Source of the DNA: Scatophagus argus
Taxonomy: Eukaryota > Chordata > Actinopteri > Scatophagidae
Reading direction: 5' to 3'
DNA length: 64,000 nucleotides
NCBI RefSeq assembly: GCF_020382885.2
Contig: NC_058512.1
Span: 12,426,802 to 12,490,801, forward strand
This document shows, piece after piece, positions 61,903-64,000 of the stretch; the stretch's first letter is position 1; every line of letters begins with the position of its first letter. The notes beneath the pieces are model-generated. The model had not been told where the DNA came from. It searched no databases and worked only from the letters and a program-made list of their open reading frames with translations. A program made the position numbers and the translations under genes.

Positions 61903-62636
61903 CATTTCCGAGGATCAGTGCCAGCTATTTTCTTTAACTTCTCTTTGAAATCACTTCTTGTGTCTGAATGGGATAAATAAAATTGCTGAATAAAATCTGC
62001 TCATTTGGTTTAACTAAAATGTACCATAAAGAATTATGTTTACCAAATGTTTTACATCATCCAGATGAACGTGGGCTTGTACTGGTATAAGCAATATTAA
62101 ACAGAATTAAATGTATATTTGAAAATATGTTGCAAGCCATGTTTGAAATTATACTTAAAACTAAGGTTGTATTCATTACTTGACTGAGAAAAACATAGTG
62201 TAGCAAAATGTTTAACAGAAACAATAATGGTATAAATGCATTAAAGGATTAGCCATTTAACAATGCCCTTACACAAAGTCAAACTAAATAATATTTTCAG
62301 TAAGAGTAAATATATGTTTGGCTCAAGATACAACAATGTGCTCATATTTTATCCTGTTCCCTAAAAGTATATTCAAGAAAGAGCAAGACAATGCACGTAC
62401 ATAGGGAATATAAATGCACTATATATCTATATCTATTATATGTATTATAGATATCTGTCTATTCCATATCTCGGCGTTAAGTGTTTCACACCACAGGTTT
62501 TTGGTGTATTTCGTGTTCACTAGCAGAAGCTTAATGATCCGTCGGTGACCGCAGGCGCACCTGCGGCGTTGGACGCTGATAAAAGCAACTTCCTCTCAGG
62601 TGACGCTGTTTGTCCCGATGAGCCGCGGCGGCCGAT
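61903..62636. other. Upstream region of the LDLR-family gene
   Basis: AT-rich to about 62500, then a short GC-rich stretch (about 62530-62636) with a CCGCAGG/CCTGCGG palindrome near 62555-62572, presumably promoter and 5' UTR. No TATA box is evident at a fixed distance. Confidence 0.45.
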
Positions 62637-63931
62637 ATGGACTTAAGCCAGTTCATTTATTCGATTTTTCTGGCAAGTCAGATTATTTCCCGAGGTAAAA
62701 TCGCTTTTATAACCTTTAATGAACTTGTGCAACTTCGATCCGAGTGTGTATATACCAAATAACGCGAGGAGCGTGCTGACGTTTTGAACGAGGCATTGTG
62801 GCCTTCGTTCCCGGACTCTGGGTCACATGTTATATTGGAATTTTACTGCACGTTAGTCAGATTTAACTAGATAAGCTTCAGTAAGCAAAACAACCACTTA
62901 AACTAACTACATACATAAACCCCAGGCATTTCAAAGGCAAGTTCAGCACCTGCAAACTTCTCCTTCTGTGCCTGCATGACCCGTGTGGGTAAAATCTATT
63001 TTGAAGTGAGTGAAAGGATGCGGTTGTGTTTTCGGCCTCATCCAGGCCAGATAAAAATAGACCCATGCTGTCTTGGTGTTTCAGCTAACTTCGACAATCA
63101 TTTCACCACGTGCAAATGCATATCATAGCAGTGCTTCTGAGGCCCAGTGTGACCTTTTGTTTTGGCTTCTACAACTTTCACACATCCCTGCTCTGTCTCG
63201 TATTGCAATTCAATTCAATTTTATTTATATAGCACCTTATACAGTCAAAATTGTCTCTAGGTGCTTTACAGAAACCCAGAGCCTGAACCCCCGAGCTAGC
63301 AGACAGTGGCAAGGAAAAACTTTTTAACAGAAAGAAAACTTGAGCAGGACCCGGCTCACAAGGGAGAACTATCCTGCTGATAGTCTGCTGTGTGAAGGCG
63401 GGGAGGAAGAGGTAGACAGGACAGAGACGATGAGAGAGAGAGAGAAACATACATGCAGTAAACATCATATATTACAAAGGCAAACATGACAGGTTGTTAT
63501 AATTGAAATTCCGAAACACTATGTATTGTATGTATTTGTTTTTTAGCTGATATGTTGTTGTTGTTTTCATACTTCAACAGCAGTTTGTTCGTTGATGTCG
63601 ATGTGCATCAGATCCTTACAGCAGATAGAATTGCGGTGACAATTCACTCAATTCATGTCTGCAGAAACGCACTTCTTTGATCGTTCTACGCTTCCTTGAG
63701 TCTGGGAAATGGACTGCTACTCTTACGGGCAGTCTTTTAACTTGTTTTTTAAACCATCCTCTGTCTTTGCGCTTTGCCCTACTGTCTCTCTCTTTTTGTG
63801 TGTTGTAGGTCAGATTCTCGGATGCAATCAAGGCCAGTGGCAGTGTGACGATGGAAACTGTATCCCTGACGTCTGGATTTGTGATGGAGCTGGAGACTGT
63901 CTGGACGGGTCTGATGAAATGGATTGCACTG
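62637..63931 (+). CDS. LDL-receptor-family protein, 5' end (two exons, partial)
   Basis: Exon 62637-62694 encodes a short signal-peptide-like start ([19 protein letters not shown]). Exon 63809-63931 (123 nt, phase 1-1) encodes one complete LDL-receptor class A module: six cysteines in [25 protein letters not shown] and SDEMDC, with the calcium-binding acidic residues [13 protein letters not shown] signal exon followed by phase-1 class A exons is the layout of LDLR/VLDLR/LRP-type receptors. A fish vitellogenin-receptor-like LRP is one possibility, but one module cannot settle the member. The gene runs off the right edge. Confidence 0.8.
63205..63447. repeat. Dispersed fish repeat in LDLR-family intron 1
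   Basis: The sequence begins caattcaattttatttatat followed by agcacctta and continues through ctctaggtgctttacaga and a GA-rich end. This is a widespread teleost repeat type of uncertain class. Its right limit is approximate. Confidence 0.6.
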
Positions 63932-64000
63932 GTAGGTTAACTTCAGTCTCTCTGTAAAAGTAGTGTTCTTGACAGTAAGGGACCTTTAAGGGTTGTCATG

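Overview
The window is from a ray-finned (teleost, probably percomorph) fish. The evidence is short spliced introns in vertebrate genes, the fish form of the pluripotency factor gene pou5f3, a squint-type nodal gene, and dispersed repeats typical of teleosts (Tc1, tRNA-derived SINE with a GGAT-rich tail, Rex-like LINE tails, hAT MITE). Seven genes of established vertebrate families can be read exon by exon. All exon edges given here were placed by hand from GT/AG signals and reading phase, and each complete coding sequence sums to a whole number of codons.

Layout, left to right. (1) 330-8581, minus: the 5' two thirds of pnpla7 (membrane anchor and three cyclic-nucleotide-binding domains; the patatin domain lies off the left edge). 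(2) 10283-12777, minus: clic3, six exons, 237 aa. (3) 19125-20207, plus: fut7 with an intronless coding region, 360 aa. (4) 22211-24677, minus: pou5f3, five exons, 475 aa. (5) 29723-51297, minus: npdc1, nine exons, 337 aa, with two introns of about 9 and 10 kb that carry most of the repeats. (6) 52481-55488, plus: a 4E-BP gene (eif4ebp1-like), three exons, 117 aa. (7) 57149-59014, minus: a nodal gene (probably ndr1/squint), three exons, 411 aa. (8) 62637 to the right edge, plus: the first two coding exons of an LDL-receptor-family gene.

The clic3-fut7-pou5f3-npdc1 block, with pnpla7 beside it, corresponds to human 9q34.3, where the POU5F3 gene has been lost. The eif4ebp-nodal pair corresponds to the EIF4EBP2-NODAL pair at human 10q22. 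Here the two blocks abut, so two early embryo regulators, Pou5f3 and Nodal, sit within about 37 kb of each other. npdc1 and eif4ebp are head to head over about 1.2 kb; eif4ebp and nodal are tail to tail.

Mobile DNA: one apparently intact Tc1-family element in npdc1 intron 2 (340-aa DD34E transposase, 212-bp terminal inverted repeats with one mismatch); two deletion derivatives of another Tc1/mariner family; two full-length SINEs with clear target-site duplications and one 5'-truncated copy; a hAT-type MITE with an 8-bp duplication; several LINE tails; and microsatellites. I saw no CRISPR array, rRNA or functional tRNA gene. No wholly new system is evident. The points most worth following are the Pou5f3/Nodal neighbourhood, a candidate miR-430 site in the nodal 3' UTR, the young Tc1 copy, a long ORF upstream of npdc1, and several perfect palindromes.
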